DNA from: Neckera pumila | Lineage: Eukaryota; Streptophyta; Bryopsida; Hypnales; Neckeraceae | DNA length: 64,000 bases | Direction: 5' to 3' | Assembly: GCA_963969595.1 (NCBI GenBank) | Contig: OZ018416.1 | Span: 22,646,065-22,710,064 of the forward strand | In this document: piece after piece, positions 35,621 through 47,161 of the stretch | Layout of the letters: each line of letters begins with the position of its first letter | Numbering within the stretch: position 1 is the first letter of the stretch | The notes under the pieces: generated by a model | Database searches by the model: none | What the model was told of the DNA's origin: nothing | The model's input: only the letters and a program-made list of their open reading frames with translations | Made by a program: the position numbers and the translations under genes

Positions 35621-36205
35621 TTAACCCCTAAAGTCCCATTGTTCCTACGGGGGACAAAATGGATTTTGAGCAGGTTCCTATGAGCTCAATTTCTAATGAA
35701 ACTTTCTGAAACTTTCCCATAAGATAGAAAAACTTAATAGCTTTTGGGGAATGTAATTTTTATTTCAATCAGTGCCCGGGAGCAAAAGTTATGCCCAAAT
35801 AAGCTCAAAACAGGGGAGAGGGGGCAGCAAAAAAAATTTGCAAAAAATTTAATTTAATTTTTTAAAACTTTTTCCTTATAGATTATATTTTTGCCTATTT
35901 GGGAAGCTTTTATTCATTTCATTTAGATTTCTTGTGAGAAAGTTATGGACAATCTTGTTTTTTGGGCAATTAGAGCATTTTCTTGAAAAAAACTTTTTCT
36001 TTCACTTTGAATGTTGATATCTTTCAATCCGTACGGTCAAACATCACAAAATTTTTACTACATGATTTGTAAAAAGTGTAGTACAAGATCCTACGGTTAG
36101 TTTCTAAAAAAAAATATTTTTTTTGATCTTTTAGATGAACGCATCAAAAGTAGCTGTTTTGAGTGATTTTTGATAGAAAAATGGCCTTGGGGCTTTAGGG
36201 GTTAA
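35621..36205 (-). mobile_element. TTAA-group element, subtype A, internally deleted (585 bp)
   Basis: TTAA-CCCCTAAAGTCCCATTGTTCC to GGGGCTTTAGGGG-TTAA, reversed relative to 10685. The middle third of A is missing. The subterminal palindrome is reduced to TTGTTCCTACGGGGGACAA. It shares its right TTAA with the next element. Confidence 0.88.
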
Positions 36206-36845
36206 CCCCTAGTTGCCCAAGGCACCCAAATGTGGTGTTGAAGAAACTTTGAAGTTAAATAAAACCCTTACCAAGTTGCTATTTTTAGTAGTTTATGTTT
36301 TTGAAAGATTCTTTTTGAAGTCTAGTTTTAGCATCAAAAATCCGCTTTTGAAAATGAATGATTATGATTGTTCTATTCACAATTTTGTGCAAAGGTACCC
36401 ATTGCAATCTTGACTTTTAGTAGTGTTATGGGCTCTTGGAAATGAGCCTCAAATACACTAGATCTTGGAGAAAAAATCACATTAGAAATTTATTTAGAAA
36501 ATTTGTAGAGTAGATTTTGAGAAGTCATAAATTGATTGGGTTAAATCTTTAAGGCCCTTCAACCTCACATTTTTTTGGTCTTGAATTTTTCATATTTGAC
36601 ATGCAAAAAGAGAGCTCAAAGATTTTCATAGTTTTAACACCTTGATGATCAAACATATAATCTTTCAATCTTTAAATGATATTGTTGTGTTTTCTTTTCC
36701 TATGTGATCTCTAACATGTCTAGTTTGAATTTGTGCGGTTACAATTCAAAATCAATTGCTTCAACTTATTATAATGTTGGCTTTTGGTTCAATTTAGAGC
36801 AAATTCCAAGAGGTCCAAAACAGGCCTTGAACATTTAGGGGTTAA
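36202..36845 (-). mobile_element. TTAA-group element, subtype B (644 bp)
   Basis: TTAA-CCCCTAGTTGCCCAAGG to GAACATTTAGGGG-TTAA, the reverse of the copy at 19045. It abuts the preceding A element through one shared TTAA. Landmarks: AGTAGTTTATGTTTTTGAAAG, CATGTCTAGTTTGAATTTG and AGAGCAAATTCC. Confidence 0.92.
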
Positions 36846-37101
36846 TGTTTTAGAAAATTTCAGTCCATTCTCATCTGGAGTACCGTACTTGCTCCACGGT
36901 GGTTAGTTGAAAGAATACCAAGTTTTGGTTTCTATGGGGGCACAACTTGAACTTTGGGCCATGCCACCCTAAAGGTTGAGTGTCAGTAAGTTTTACTCTT
37001 CTGGAAGCCAAAACTCCAAGCCACCTGTGTCTTCACTCTGGAACATTTGCACTTAGTTTCTTGTAATGAAATTCACTTTCCGTGCCGTGAAATGAAACTA
37101 G

Positions 37102-37832
37102 TAAGGTAAAAGACCCCATTGCGGTCAAATGGCCCATTAGGAAATATTTCAGCCCTCCAGAAGGCCACGTGTTATGCACCCGCCCGTTGCAATTATGGAA
37201 AAAATAAAAATAAAAAATTATTATTTTTAGTTTTTAATTTAATTTTTAATTTTTAAAAATTGTTGCTAATGTGGCACTAATGGTGCCACGTCAGATTTTT
37301 TAAAAAACATTTTTAAAATTTTTTTAAAATTTTTTAAAATTTTTTTATTCATTTTGAAATTGCACCAAAAGGGTCCCGTAAATCAATTCCTTAGCGGCCT
37401 TCTGGAGGGCTGAAATTTTTCCTAATGCCATGATGGACACCTAATGACCCCATTGTGTTTTTTTCAAACCACAATCAATGCCTTACATAGTAGTTATGGA
37501 GTAATTAGTGACCTCAATAGGTACTTCAAACTTTTTAGTGTAAAATTCTTTGTAAAAAATGATTTTTTAGGTCTTCCATGTTTGAAAATGTTATGACTGC
37601 ATTGGATAAAAAGATGACCATATTGGATTCAGATTTTGTTGGTCATGAGGTAGCCTACAGCCCCTTATGGACTGATCACTTCAAAAATTCAAAACTAATT
37701 CATACTTGGTCCAAAAAATATGATTATAACTGTCTCTCACACTTATCTTTGTGTGGGAAAAGTTTTGAAAATTTTCGGTAATGGTATGAGGGCACATTCC
37801 TAATTTTGACCGCAATGGGGTCTTTTACCTTA
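37102..37832. mobile_element. J-family TA-flanked element carrying a nested CATTAGG element
   Basis: TAAGGTAAAAGACCCCATTG-CGGTCAAA at the left pairs with TTTTGACCGCAATGGGGTC-TTTTACCTTA at the right. The interior (AAATTCTTTGTAAAAAATGA, TTTTGTTGGTCATGAGG, GGTATGAGGGCACATTCCTA) is homologous to 50940-51350 of the element at 50423. Interrupted at 37135-37426. Confidence 0.88.
37135..37426. mobile_element. CATTAGG-ended miniature element, subgroup 2, nested
   Basis: CATTAGGAAATATTTCAGCCC at the left, GCTGAAATTTTTCCTAATG at the right. It contains GGTGCCACGTCAGA and AATTGCACC-AAAGGGTCCCG, shared in reverse with the copy at 22008. 292 bp. Confidence 0.88.
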
Positions 37833-37875
37833 ACCCAATTTGAAACCCACCATTGCACTCCACCAGCCTCCCACA

Positions 37876-38230
37876 AGCAATGCCCAAAATTTGAAAATGC
37901 CTCTACGGTACACAAAATAGTGAAATTAGGTCCCCACAGGCAATGCCCAAAAATTTGAAAATGCCTCTACGGTACACAAAATAGTAAAATTAGGTTGCCC
38001 TGTCAATTAGGTTGCCTTAACTGAGATAAATTATCTCATGGATCAATGCTTGCTCTATATGGAGGCGCATGCCACTCTCTAAACTAGGCCTTGAACTGGT
38101 TCATAAAATAATGTATGCCATAAACATAGCTCTGAATTGAATGCATCATTGTACAAAAGCAATAAATATTTCTATAGTATGGACTGTCTAGAAATTAGTG
38201 TGGGGCAACCTAATTTTACTATTTTGTATA
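37876..38230 (+). mobile_element. H-family element with a duplicated left end
   Basis: The element runs from 37973 (TACACAAAATAGTAAAATTAGG) to about 38230 (CCTAATTTTACTATTTTGTATA). The preceding 37876-37940 is a direct duplication of the flank plus the first 20 bp of the element (GCAATGCCCAAAA-TTTGAAAATGCC twice). It overlaps the next H copy by the shared TATA. Confidence 0.85.
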
Positions 38231-38376
38231 TACAAAATAGTGCAATTGGGTTGCCTTAACAATTAGGTTGTCTTCATTGAGAGAAGTTAGCTCATGAGCC
38301 ATTGTTTGTCCATATGAGGCGCATGAAATTCGCTAAGCTTGAGCCATGAACAATGCACCAACCCATACAACACGCA

Positions 38377-39627
38377 TAAGGTAGGAGGCTCAGAAATGGA
38401 GCATCTAAGGGTTGGTCCCCTTTTTCATGTATTTCCTTGGATGAGAATATTTTTAGCTCATTTTTCACGCAAAGGGAAATTGTTGAGGAATCTAATCCAA
38501 GTGGTTTTGTATTTTTTGAGCATTTTGAATAACCTATGAATTTACAAATGGGGAAAGAAAAGAAAACGATTGGCTCTTGCAATTAATAATTCTTTTTTCC
38601 TTGATTCATTCAATGACTATACTGGTCAATTTCATAACCAACTCATGTCCATTTCACAGCCATTTATAGGGTCCATTCTTAACCCCTAAAGGACCAAACA
38701 ACATTTTTTGGCAATATAGCAATTTTGGATAGCTCACTACAAATGGAAATTTTTTTTTTTTCCTTTGAAAATTTCACACAACGTGTGCCCAAGGAATAGC
38801 TTTAAGCCCAACAATTTTCAAACTTTTGACTACATGGTTAAAAATTTAACCATTTGATATGTCATTTTCAATGGTCGTTGGGTAGCTCAATTGTTTTTTG
38901 GAAAATCACTTTTTTTTAAAATAAAAATTTGAAATTGGTTCTTTAGATTTATATATATGTGGAAAGCTTTGAATTAATCCATTTTGATTTATGAGGTGTT
39001 CTAGTTTGCAAGCAGTTATGGATTTCCTATTCAAAAATAAACTTTGAAGTCTTTTATTTAACTCAATTTTTAATATTTTTCAAAAAAAATAAAAACATAG
39101 AATATATATTGTTTATTACAGTATTACAGCCGTTGGGATTGATATTTTTCAATTCCATAATTAAATTCTTAACAATTTTGTGTTTTGAATCATTCTCTAC
39201 TTTTTTCTACAACCTATTTTTTTCCTATATGTTGTACAATTCCAAATGATCTGAAATTTTTCAAGCATGTAGCCAACTTGCTTTGAAGAATGGATCCAAG
39301 GAGTAACCACCATTTTGGACATTTTTTCATTTAAATGTGACCTTGTGAAGTGCAGCTGCCCGGTTTTTTGCAAGGCCAAAAAAAGGATTTTTGTCAATCC
39401 AAATGCTAATATATTGCAATCTACAAGGTGGAAAATTCTGAAATTTTTTCTATATATTCTCAAACAAGTTTACTACAAGATCCTACGGTTACATGTGTCC
39501 AAAAGTGTTTTTATTCTAAAATTTGATACTTGAACTAGAAATGGCAATTTTGGAGTGTTTTTGGTGAAAACATAGTCTCTGATCTTTACGGGTTAATGCC
39601 CACTTTGTTTTATAGCCTCCTACCTTA
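38377..39627. mobile_element. TA-flanked element with ends AGGTAGGAGGCT (I family), carrying nested subtype C
   Basis: AGGTAGGAGGCT at 38379-38390 and AGCCTCCTACCT at 39614-39625 are exact inverted repeats flanked by TA on both sides. The empty site in the sister H copy (CATAGTTCC) has a single TA. Most of its length is the nested C element at 38679-39596. Confidence 0.85.
38679..39596 (-). mobile_element. TTAA-group element, subtype C, nested (918 bp)
   Basis: TTAA-CCCCTAAAGGACCAAACAAC to GATCTTTACGGG-TTAA, reversed relative to 19975. Landmarks in reverse: AGTGCAGCTGCCCGG, AAGATCCTACGGTTACATGTG and TTTTGGAGTGTTTTTGGTG. Third level of a three-deep nest (H > I > C). Confidence 0.92.
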
Positions 39628-39727
39628 GTTCCTTCATTATTGCATCTTTTTGCAATGGCTGTACGTAGTTGGATAGTGTTGAATGTCAAGAAATTAGTAT
39701 GGGACGACCTAATTTCACTATTTAGAG

Positions 39728-39981
39728 TACACAAAATAGTGAAATTGGGTTGCCTCAACAATTAGGTTGCCTTCACTGACAGAAGCCTTAGCTCATGAGG
39801 CATTGCTTGTCCACGTGGAGGCGCATGCAATTCTCTAAACTTGAGCCATGAACAGTGCACCAACCCATACAACACACATAGTTCCTTCATTACTGCATTC
39901 TTTTGCAATGACTGTACATATTTATATAGTGTTGAATGTCAAGAAAGTAGTATGGGGCAACCTAATTTCACTATTTTGTGT
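39728..39981 (+). mobile_element. H-family element, uninterrupted (254 bp)
   Basis: TACACAAAATAGTGAAATTGGG to CCTAATTTCACTATTTTGTGT. It forms a head-to-tail row with the copies at 37973 and 38228 and provides the unfilled version of the site occupied at 38377. Confidence 0.9.
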
Positions 39982-40007
39982 TGATAACTTATGTCAGTTT
40001 TCCTATC

Positions 40008-40402
40008 AGGGGTAGTCACAACATGTTTGGAGCCGCGGTGAACAATGAATATTCAATATTGTAGAGTGTTTTGTGGAACCAATGAGAAGCCACGTTTTGT
40101 AAACATGCCGTGACCACTTTCTTTGTCGACTTGTTAGAACAATGAATAATGGATATTGGAATCACTCGTTGGTTGGACGAAGGTAATTGGCGGGACTCTT
40201 GGAGCCAATAAAGAGGAAGCAAAGGAATATTCTTAGCGTGCTATTGATTGTTCACCCTCCACCTTCACCTCCAAGGTGGATGTTGAGGGTGAACAATCAA
40301 TAGCACGCTAAGAATATTCTGACCCAAGGAAGCCAACCCTACACCGCCACGGCATGAATATTCATTGTTCATTGCCGCTCTGAACATGTTGTGACTACCC
40401 CT
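40008..40402. mobile_element. Foldback element (395 bp)
   Basis: AGGGGTAGTCACAACATGTT at the left pairs with AACATGTTGTGACTACCCCT at the right. A second strong inner stem pairs AATATTCTTAGCGTGCTATTGATTGTTCACCCTC-like sequence (from 40229) with its complement ending about 40320. The arms also share GTGAACAATGAATATTCA. Non-coding. Confidence 0.87.
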
Positions 40403-42463
40403 CTCCTGTTGTGAGCTCATGCTCATGTATTCCCATTGCGCTTGCTTCTCAGTCGAGCCCAATTGCATGCATGTCCAATCTTATCCTTTTGTATGGAAGG
40501 CCTGGCAAAGGCTGCAGAAGGCTAGGCCTGACTGCCGGAGTGAGTTCTGAATGTATTTCTGTAAGGACATGCCATTGTTGGGAAGAGTTGTAACTTAAAC
40601 AAATGGAAGTGGCGGAAAGCAAGCCAAGGAGGCGGCTGTGGAGGGCCTTGTCAGGGAGACTGAGGAATTGTCAACAGCCCACCTTGGACACTTGAACAAT
40701 TCGAGCCCCTCTTTCCAAAAGATGAAAAGCTCCTCCGTCCCTGGTGGGTGGGTACAAAGTGGCTTCACATGGATGCCCAGGTTATCTATTGCAGTTCTTT
40801 GGACGGAGCAGTCAGCAGTGCCGGAATGATGAAGCCAGCCCTTTACATCCAGGGACATCCATTCAGGGACATGGATGAAACTGCAACAACCAACTTGGGA
40901 TGAAAATCCATAAGTTCATCCAAAATGTGCAAAAGACCAGGTTCATTTCAAGCTTTTGGTGCAATTTAGTGATTTCTTGAACAAAGTTCACTTGGTTGGA
41001 TATTTTGTCACCCTTTTTTTACATACAATAGTTTGGTTGCAACAAGAAGTGGAGTAAATGTCAGGGCTTGGTAGAACAGAGACCTTTAGTTCAATATATT
41101 CAACTAATTTTGCTATCCCTTAGAGGTAGTTTAAGGATGTTTCAATCAATTTTTCAACTCTTATGATATCCTTATTTGAGCCTATTTTTTTACTAAAAAT
41201 AAAAAACCGGATTCTACTTCACTACTAGTGCAATCATGGTTGATGGAGGTCTCAGTTGCCTGCTTGGTCTTAAGAATGTGGTCATGACAATAGAGTGCTT
41301 GGTCTAATTGGGTATGGTACAATTTCAAATTTTTTGTTGATATAGCTTTAGGTGCTAGAGAACTACTATTTTTAGAGGGATTCAAATGTGACAAATCTGG
41401 GGCTTGAGTCTTGAAATGCCACGATTGCACTAGTGCATGCCACATCTAATTGGTCAATCTATTATATTAAGTATGCAATGTCATGACTTCTATCATGACT
41501 CTTGTCACAAAATTTTACATTTTCATCCCGATAAAATATCATTCAACTATTTCATCTGACGCTCTTGATGAAAACTAAGAGTGCAACAAACATTCCTGTG
41601 AATCGTCATGCATATGTTTCCTTTATCTCTTGCAAACAAAATATGCCTAGAAAAATATGCAGGGGGAGTGTTGTTGCAAACTTCAGTATGCATCAATTGT
41701 AGCTTACGTCTAGTATATGTATTTAGTAGAATGTAGACGCTAGTGCAGATTTGTCATCAACTAATCAACAAATGAACATTATGTCAGTGAGAAGATTCAC
41801 TAATTTCCATGGCCTGGTTGGCTTGTTGCACAGATGAAAATTTCTCTATCATTGTGAAAGCAAGACATTAAATCTGCTCACCAAAGTGGGCCCGGCTGTC
41901 GTGGCAATCGGGCCGGACTACGGCCTTGCAGCTTGGCTGGCTCACCTTTGTTGGAGCCCAACATGGCACTCCACGCTCCTTTCCACTTGCAAGCTGACGG
42001 AACCCCATCACGAGCCAATGGAGATGTAGGGCAACAAAGCGCTAAGGTAGACAAGCCTATTATCACCCTGTTTTGCAATTTGAGTATATTGGGGCCAATT
42101 CCAAGAAGGGCATGTATTTTTCAGAGGTGTGTGCTTGTTTCGCAAATCAAACCCAAGTGGAATTATAATTTTTCAATCAAAATTGTAATTTCTGTGAATT
42201 TTTGAAGTGTCAACCCTGAAATTATAAAACCACTTGTAGACTGGAGTCATAATCATCATACCAACAACCCATAACCACCCTTCCATGTATCTATTAGCAT
42301 GTAAGTATGGACCAATGAAAAATTGGCTCATTAGTCTTGATGATATCAATGCTCTGATTTTGTCAGGAAAGTGAGTGGAGTTGGATGAGTGTAGTGACGG
42401 AAATGGGGCCAAAACTAGGATGGCGGAAATAGGAAGCTGGCGGCTTTAGGCTGGTTTACCTTA
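40403..42463. other. Intergenic, no gene recognised; possible LTR junction
   Basis: Frames up to about 90 codons lack recognisable domains. At 41661 a purine run AGGGGGAG is followed by TGTTGTTGC, which resembles the polypurine tract/LTR junction of a Copia retrotransposon, but no reverse transcriptase, RNase H or second LTR was found. Confidence 0.3.
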
Positions 42464-42766
42464 GTTGACGGAGGAGCCTCTACCTTGTGAGGACAAACAT
42501 GCTTCACGTCCTGCAAGGCTCTGTTCCTAACATTGTTACTAGGGTTAGCACTCACTGATAATTGAATTTCAAAGCAATCTTTCATAGCATTGGTTTCATG
42601 TTCTCTCTCATGTTTTTGTTTCTAATGCTAGCATTTGTTCCTAACATCATTTTATGCTTTGGTTTCAGGATGCGAGTCCCTTTTTTGGTGATTGCGAAGG
42701 ACATTTTGAAGTTGCAGACATGAGTCGATCCTCCCAAGTCCCGACGACTTGTTTCCATGCTGCTGG
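42464..42766 (+). pseudogene. Gene fragment with intron-like gap, left arm of an inverted duplication
   Basis: About 300 bp similar in reverse complement to 44118-44409. It reads like two exons: one ending near GTTCCTAACATTGTTACTAG (42530) and one beginning after TTTCAG at 42669 that encodes DASPFFGDCEGHFEVADMSR and continues to about 42766, where GTATG follows. The first part has a 1-bp insertion (GTGAGGACAAAC versus GCGAGACAAAC in the other arm), so it is broken. Protein family not recognised. Confidence 0.5.
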
Positions 42767-43079
42767 TATGTTGTTGAATTTTGCAAAGATCTTTCTCTTC
42801 TCTGGTTGTGTGTATGCTAGTAGTTCCCAGAAAATGCACTACTCAGAAACAATACTTGTAAGAAGGATGGATCAGTTTATTAGAACTGGAGTACTTGGTG
42901 TGCATATGTGCAGGCTATAGAAAACAAGGCAGCAAGCAGCAGCCGCCACAAAGGAGATTGAAGCACCCTCAGTCAGATGCAGGCTGGTACACAAACCAGA
43001 ACTTGGCCACAACTCAACGTTGATGCAGAGGGTTTTTTTTGACCCAAATGAAACGGAATTTCATTGCAAAGTCACCAGC

Positions 43080-43360
43080 CACTACACTAAAAATGATATT
43101 TAGTGTTGGCAACACTAATTACGAACCTTGACACTAAATATCGTAAGTAAGTAACACTAAATCTAATTTCTAGCACTAAATATGCTCTATGGTAAATTTG
43201 AAATCTGAAAAGGTTTACATTTAGTGTTAGAACACGTTAAAAAAATGAACTTGCAAAGGAAAAGATTGAAGACAAGTAAAATTGAAGACAAGTAAAATGG
43301 CTGGTAGGGGGGTAAAACACTAAATGTCATACTACACTAAATATCATTTTTAGTGTAGTG
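43080..43360. mobile_element. CACTA-type miniature element (281 bp)
   Basis: CACTACACTAAAAATGATAT at the left pairs with ATATCATTTTTAGTGTAGTG at the right. Several further CACTAAAT / ATTTAGTG motifs lie inside. Non-coding. It lies between the two arms of the inverted gene-fragment duplication. Confidence 0.87.
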
Positions 43361-44117
43361 GCCTGGCGGGGAAGAATGCAGAATTGTAGATCCTTGAATG
43401 CCACCAAATATATTCATATTATCTTGAAGACAATCATCTCTTGTTATTGACATTCTCGTAAACATAATGGTACTCTTTTGTCCGGAGAGTCCACCCAACT
43501 TTGCTGGAAGCAAGTCATTAATGATTTGCAGCTGCCATCTATGACCCTTGAAGAAAACAAATGCTCAACCATTCCATACAATTTAAAATGTATGCCAAAT
43601 AAATGCTCCTCAAAAAACCATGGCAAAGTACATGCTACACCAAACTATACAGTTTACAAACCATGGCAAAAGTTGAGCAACTAGTATACATTTGGACAAG
43701 AAAAGTGATAGGAAAAACCCGTTGTCCATAACATGTATGATTTGGAAGTGTTATAGTGTTGTTGTTAGGACAAGTGACACATCTATTGAATATGTACAAG
43801 CGAGCATCCCATCTAAGTCTTGTTATAACATAGACAACGATCTATCTGTGCAAGAGGAATCCATGTGTATCAAAGGTTCTATACCACCCAAAACATACAA
43901 CTCCTTAAAACTGTAGAACTACACTACTAGTTTGTACTAAAATTTTGAATCCCCTCATCTTCTTGAACTACTAAATGCCCCACCAGCAATTCTTTCGTCA
44001 CAAATGCAAAGAATTATGTGCACGCTCACAAAAGAGAAAAAATATATCAATATTACTCTGAGAGGAGGACAATTAGCAAAGCTTCATGATTGAGAAAGTT
44101 GACAAGCTCCATTTAAA

Positions 44118-44409
44118 GTAGTAGTAGCATGGAAACAAGTCGTCAGGAGGATCGATTCATGTTTGCAGCTTCAAAATGTCCTTTGCAATCGCCAAAAAAG
44201 GGACTCACATTCTGAAACCAAAGCATAAAATGATGTTAGGAACAAATGCTTTGAAAACAAAAACACGACAGAGAACATGAAACCAATGCTACGAAAGATT
44301 GCTTAGAAAACTCAAACACTAGTGATTGCTTACCTTAACAGTGTTAGAAACAGGGCCTCGCAGGATGTGAAGCATGTTTGTCTCGCAGGGCAGAGGTTCC
44401 CTCGTTGAC
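44118..44409 (-). pseudogene. Gene fragment with GT-AG intron, right arm of an inverted duplication
   Basis: On the minus strand exon-like 44409-44334 reads TREPLPCETNMLHILRGPVS and onward to AAG, then GTAAGC (donor) begins an intron of about 122 bp ending TTTCAG at 44212. Exon-like 44211-44118 encodes NVSPFFGDCKGHFEAANMNR and then meets TGA. The left arm keeps similar amino acids (TEEPLPCE, SPFFGDCEGHFE), so the protein sequence looks conserved across the copies. No family recognised. Confidence 0.5.
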
Positions 44410-46121
44410 TTGCAATGGGGTTCTGTTGGCTTCCAAATAGGAAGGAGTGTGGAGTACCGAGTCAGGATCCAACCAAGGTGGGATGGTCAGGCTATGGGAT
44501 CATGGCTCGGGCCCATGGTCTGGCCCGTTCACCACGTTGGCTGGACCCACTTTGATGAGCACAATTTAACATCCTGCATTATAGAATGTGTATAACTTAC
44601 CTTTATATGCTCAGTAATGTTGGAATTAATAAGTGAATGTCAAATTAACTATTGTAGCAAATGTCACTGGAATGAATTGGAGAATATGGTACCAATAGTT
44701 TATGATAGAATCTAAGAATATAGTAGAACCTCTTTAAGTCCATCTTCTATAAGCAAATAAACCTCTCTAATTTATCTTGTTAAATCGGTCCGGAACCTAC
44801 TAGTTTAGAGAGGTTGTTCTGAAATTTCCATTAACATAACTTAGCTAACTTAGAGCATCCCCATAGCAGGCGCCTCAAATAGGGGTGCGAATGTTGGTTT
44901 GGAGTGCTCTGTGGATGAGCCCGGCCACTATTGTCCTCCTCTGCCCCAAGGTGGAAATTAAATTCAAATACGCTGTCAAGTAGAAAGGAGAACACTTTAG
45001 AAATATACAGAGTATCTGGCTATAACTGGGAATAGTTTACTGAAGTTGAATCAAGTCTTCATGTCTTCAAATCTTCAAAATGCTTCCTGTTGGCCTATTT
45101 TGAAATGGCTTTAAATGGGATCAAAGGTCAAGGTAGGTGATAAGAAGTCATAGGCTTCGGATGAATAAATTGGGATGGTCAAATCACGAGCTGAATTGTC
45201 CGGAAGATTGGCTCCTAAACTTTAGACCTACGGTGACTAGTAATTGTACCTCACCAATGGAAATAACAAAAAATATGACCATGTGGGTGATCAATCCCAC
45301 TTTATCGCCACAAATATAAAATGGCTATTATTGGATATCCACATAACCCGCAACAATGTTTACAATGCAGAAATAAAAACAGTAAGCCTCCAAAACTAGC
45401 TAGGAATAATAAGCCACAAGCCACAATATCCAAGTCTTCAATCTTCTTGTCTTCTTGTCTTCAAGTCTTCAAATCTTTAAAGGAAACACAAATCTAAATC
45501 CATTCTAACTACATTCTTTTCAAAATAAGAAGGCAACAGATCTTTTTTTGCTTCACTACCTATAATTTTTGCAATTTTTTTATCAAACTAAGAGATTGAT
45601 AGCTTTTCAAAAAGCTAGCAAGTTCTCCTACCTTCACTAAAAATTTCACTTGCAATTGCTTCTTCCAATAAATCTTATAGCCTTATAAAATTGCAGATTT
45701 CAAACAATAAGGGCAGCAAAACCTCTACTATTCAAAAACTTATAGCTCCCTCTATATAGCTTTAATTGCTTCAAGCTATAAGTCTTAGAAATTGAAAAAA
45801 AGTTTTCTTTAATACTCCAAAATTTCAAAGAGACAAGCAAAAAATACAAACTTTTGTGGTTGCTCAAACTTCTACACCTCTTTATCAGGTGGCAGCAGAC
45901 CTTCCTCCACTCATATGCTTATAATTTTTTGCTCTCAACTCCAAATCATGTAAGAAAAGTTTCTTTGAAACGGCAATGAAAATAGGGACAAAATTCCAAA
46001 TTTTTATTTCAAAATTTCTTATACATCAAAGATATGGCCACTTGAATACTTGGCCTTTCAAAACTCAGCATACCTCACTCTAAACACACACACACTTCCA
46101 CACCTTGAAACTCCAGAGTAG
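44410..46121. other. Intergenic, nothing recognised
   Basis: Contains a degenerate CTTCAAGTCTT microsatellite at about 45431-45480 and a related patch at 45055-45080. No gene recognised. Confidence 0.3.
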
Positions 46122-46862
46122 CCCCTAAAGGACCAAACACCATTTTTTGACAACATAGCAATTTTGGGCAGCTCACTACAAACGGAGTTTTCATTTTTTT
46201 TCTTTGGAAATTTCACACAACATGTGCTCAGGGAGTAGCTTTAAGGTTCAACAATTTCCATAATTTTTGACAACACGGTTAAAAAGTTATTGCATGATGT
46301 GTAGTTTTTGTTACTCGGCGGGTAGCTCGGGCAGCTCAAAAAACTTCTTTAAAAATCACTCTTTTGAAAAATGAAATATTGACAGTGGTTCTTAAGATTT
46401 ATCTAGACAAGGAAAAGTTTGAATCACTCCATTTTGTTTAATGAGATGAAAGTTATGAAGGATTCTAGTTTGCGGATAGGTTTGGAATCCAGAGACTCCA
46501 TACCTACTTGCAAACTAGAGTCCTTCATAACTCTCACCTCAATAAACAAAATAGAGTGATTCAAATTTTTTTCTTGTCTAAATAAATCTTTAGAACCAAT
46601 TTCAATTTTTCATTTTTCAAAAAAGTGATTTTTAAAGAAGTTTTTTAAGTTGCCCAGGCTGCCCGCCGAGTAACAAAAACTACATATCATGCAATAACTT
46701 TTTAACCATGTATTCAAAAGTTATGAAAATTGTTGGACCTTAAAGCTACTCCTTGGGCACATGTTGTGTGAAATTTCCAAAGAAAGAAAATAAAAAATCC
46801 GTTTGTAGTGAGCTGCCCAAAATCACTATGTTGCTAAAAAATGGTGTTTGGTCCTTTAGGGG
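46122..46862. mobile_element. TTAA-group foldback element, subtype F (741 bp)
   Basis: CCCCTAAAGGACCAAACACC to GGTGTTTGGTCCTTTAGGGG, with flanks GTAG and CTAG instead of TTAA. The arms are inverted copies of the right half of subtype C and meet near 46485-46500 (CCAGAGACTCC). Same architecture as 33264-34011. Confidence 0.9.
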
Positions 46863-47161
46863 CTAGAAGGGAGGAAGAAGATGCTTACCCATCCTTTAGA
46901 TCCCTAAGGTAGGTGGAATCAGCCCATGTACACATCACATGGGCCTGCAAACACCCATTGACCTAAGGAAAACACCCAAAGATAAGTTCGTATCCACCTT
47001 TCAAGGCCAAAGAACCTCAAAGGTCAAAACTAAGAGGTAAAGTACTTATATTTCCCTAACTTTCAATTTCTAACATACAAAAAGAGCACAAAAATCTTAA
47101 ATTAGCTAAATAACTTCAACTTAAACCAAATGGAGGTAAAAATTGAAGTTAAAGAAGAGCG

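Larger units (their letters stand above)
38228..39730 (+). mobile_element. H-family element, interrupted by a TA-flanked element
   Basis: Left end TATACAAAATAGTGCAATTGGG. The right end ACCTAATTTCACTATTTAGAGTA closes at about 39729. The interior is split at CGCATA/TAGTTCC; the adjacent copy at 39728 is uninterrupted there (CACATAGTTCC). Confidence 0.85.

Noticed and set aside
41661..41680. AGGGGGAG-TGTTG resembling a Copia polypurine tract and LTR start
   Set aside because: No second LTR, primer-binding site or pol remnant was found nearby; the motif is short enough to be chance.
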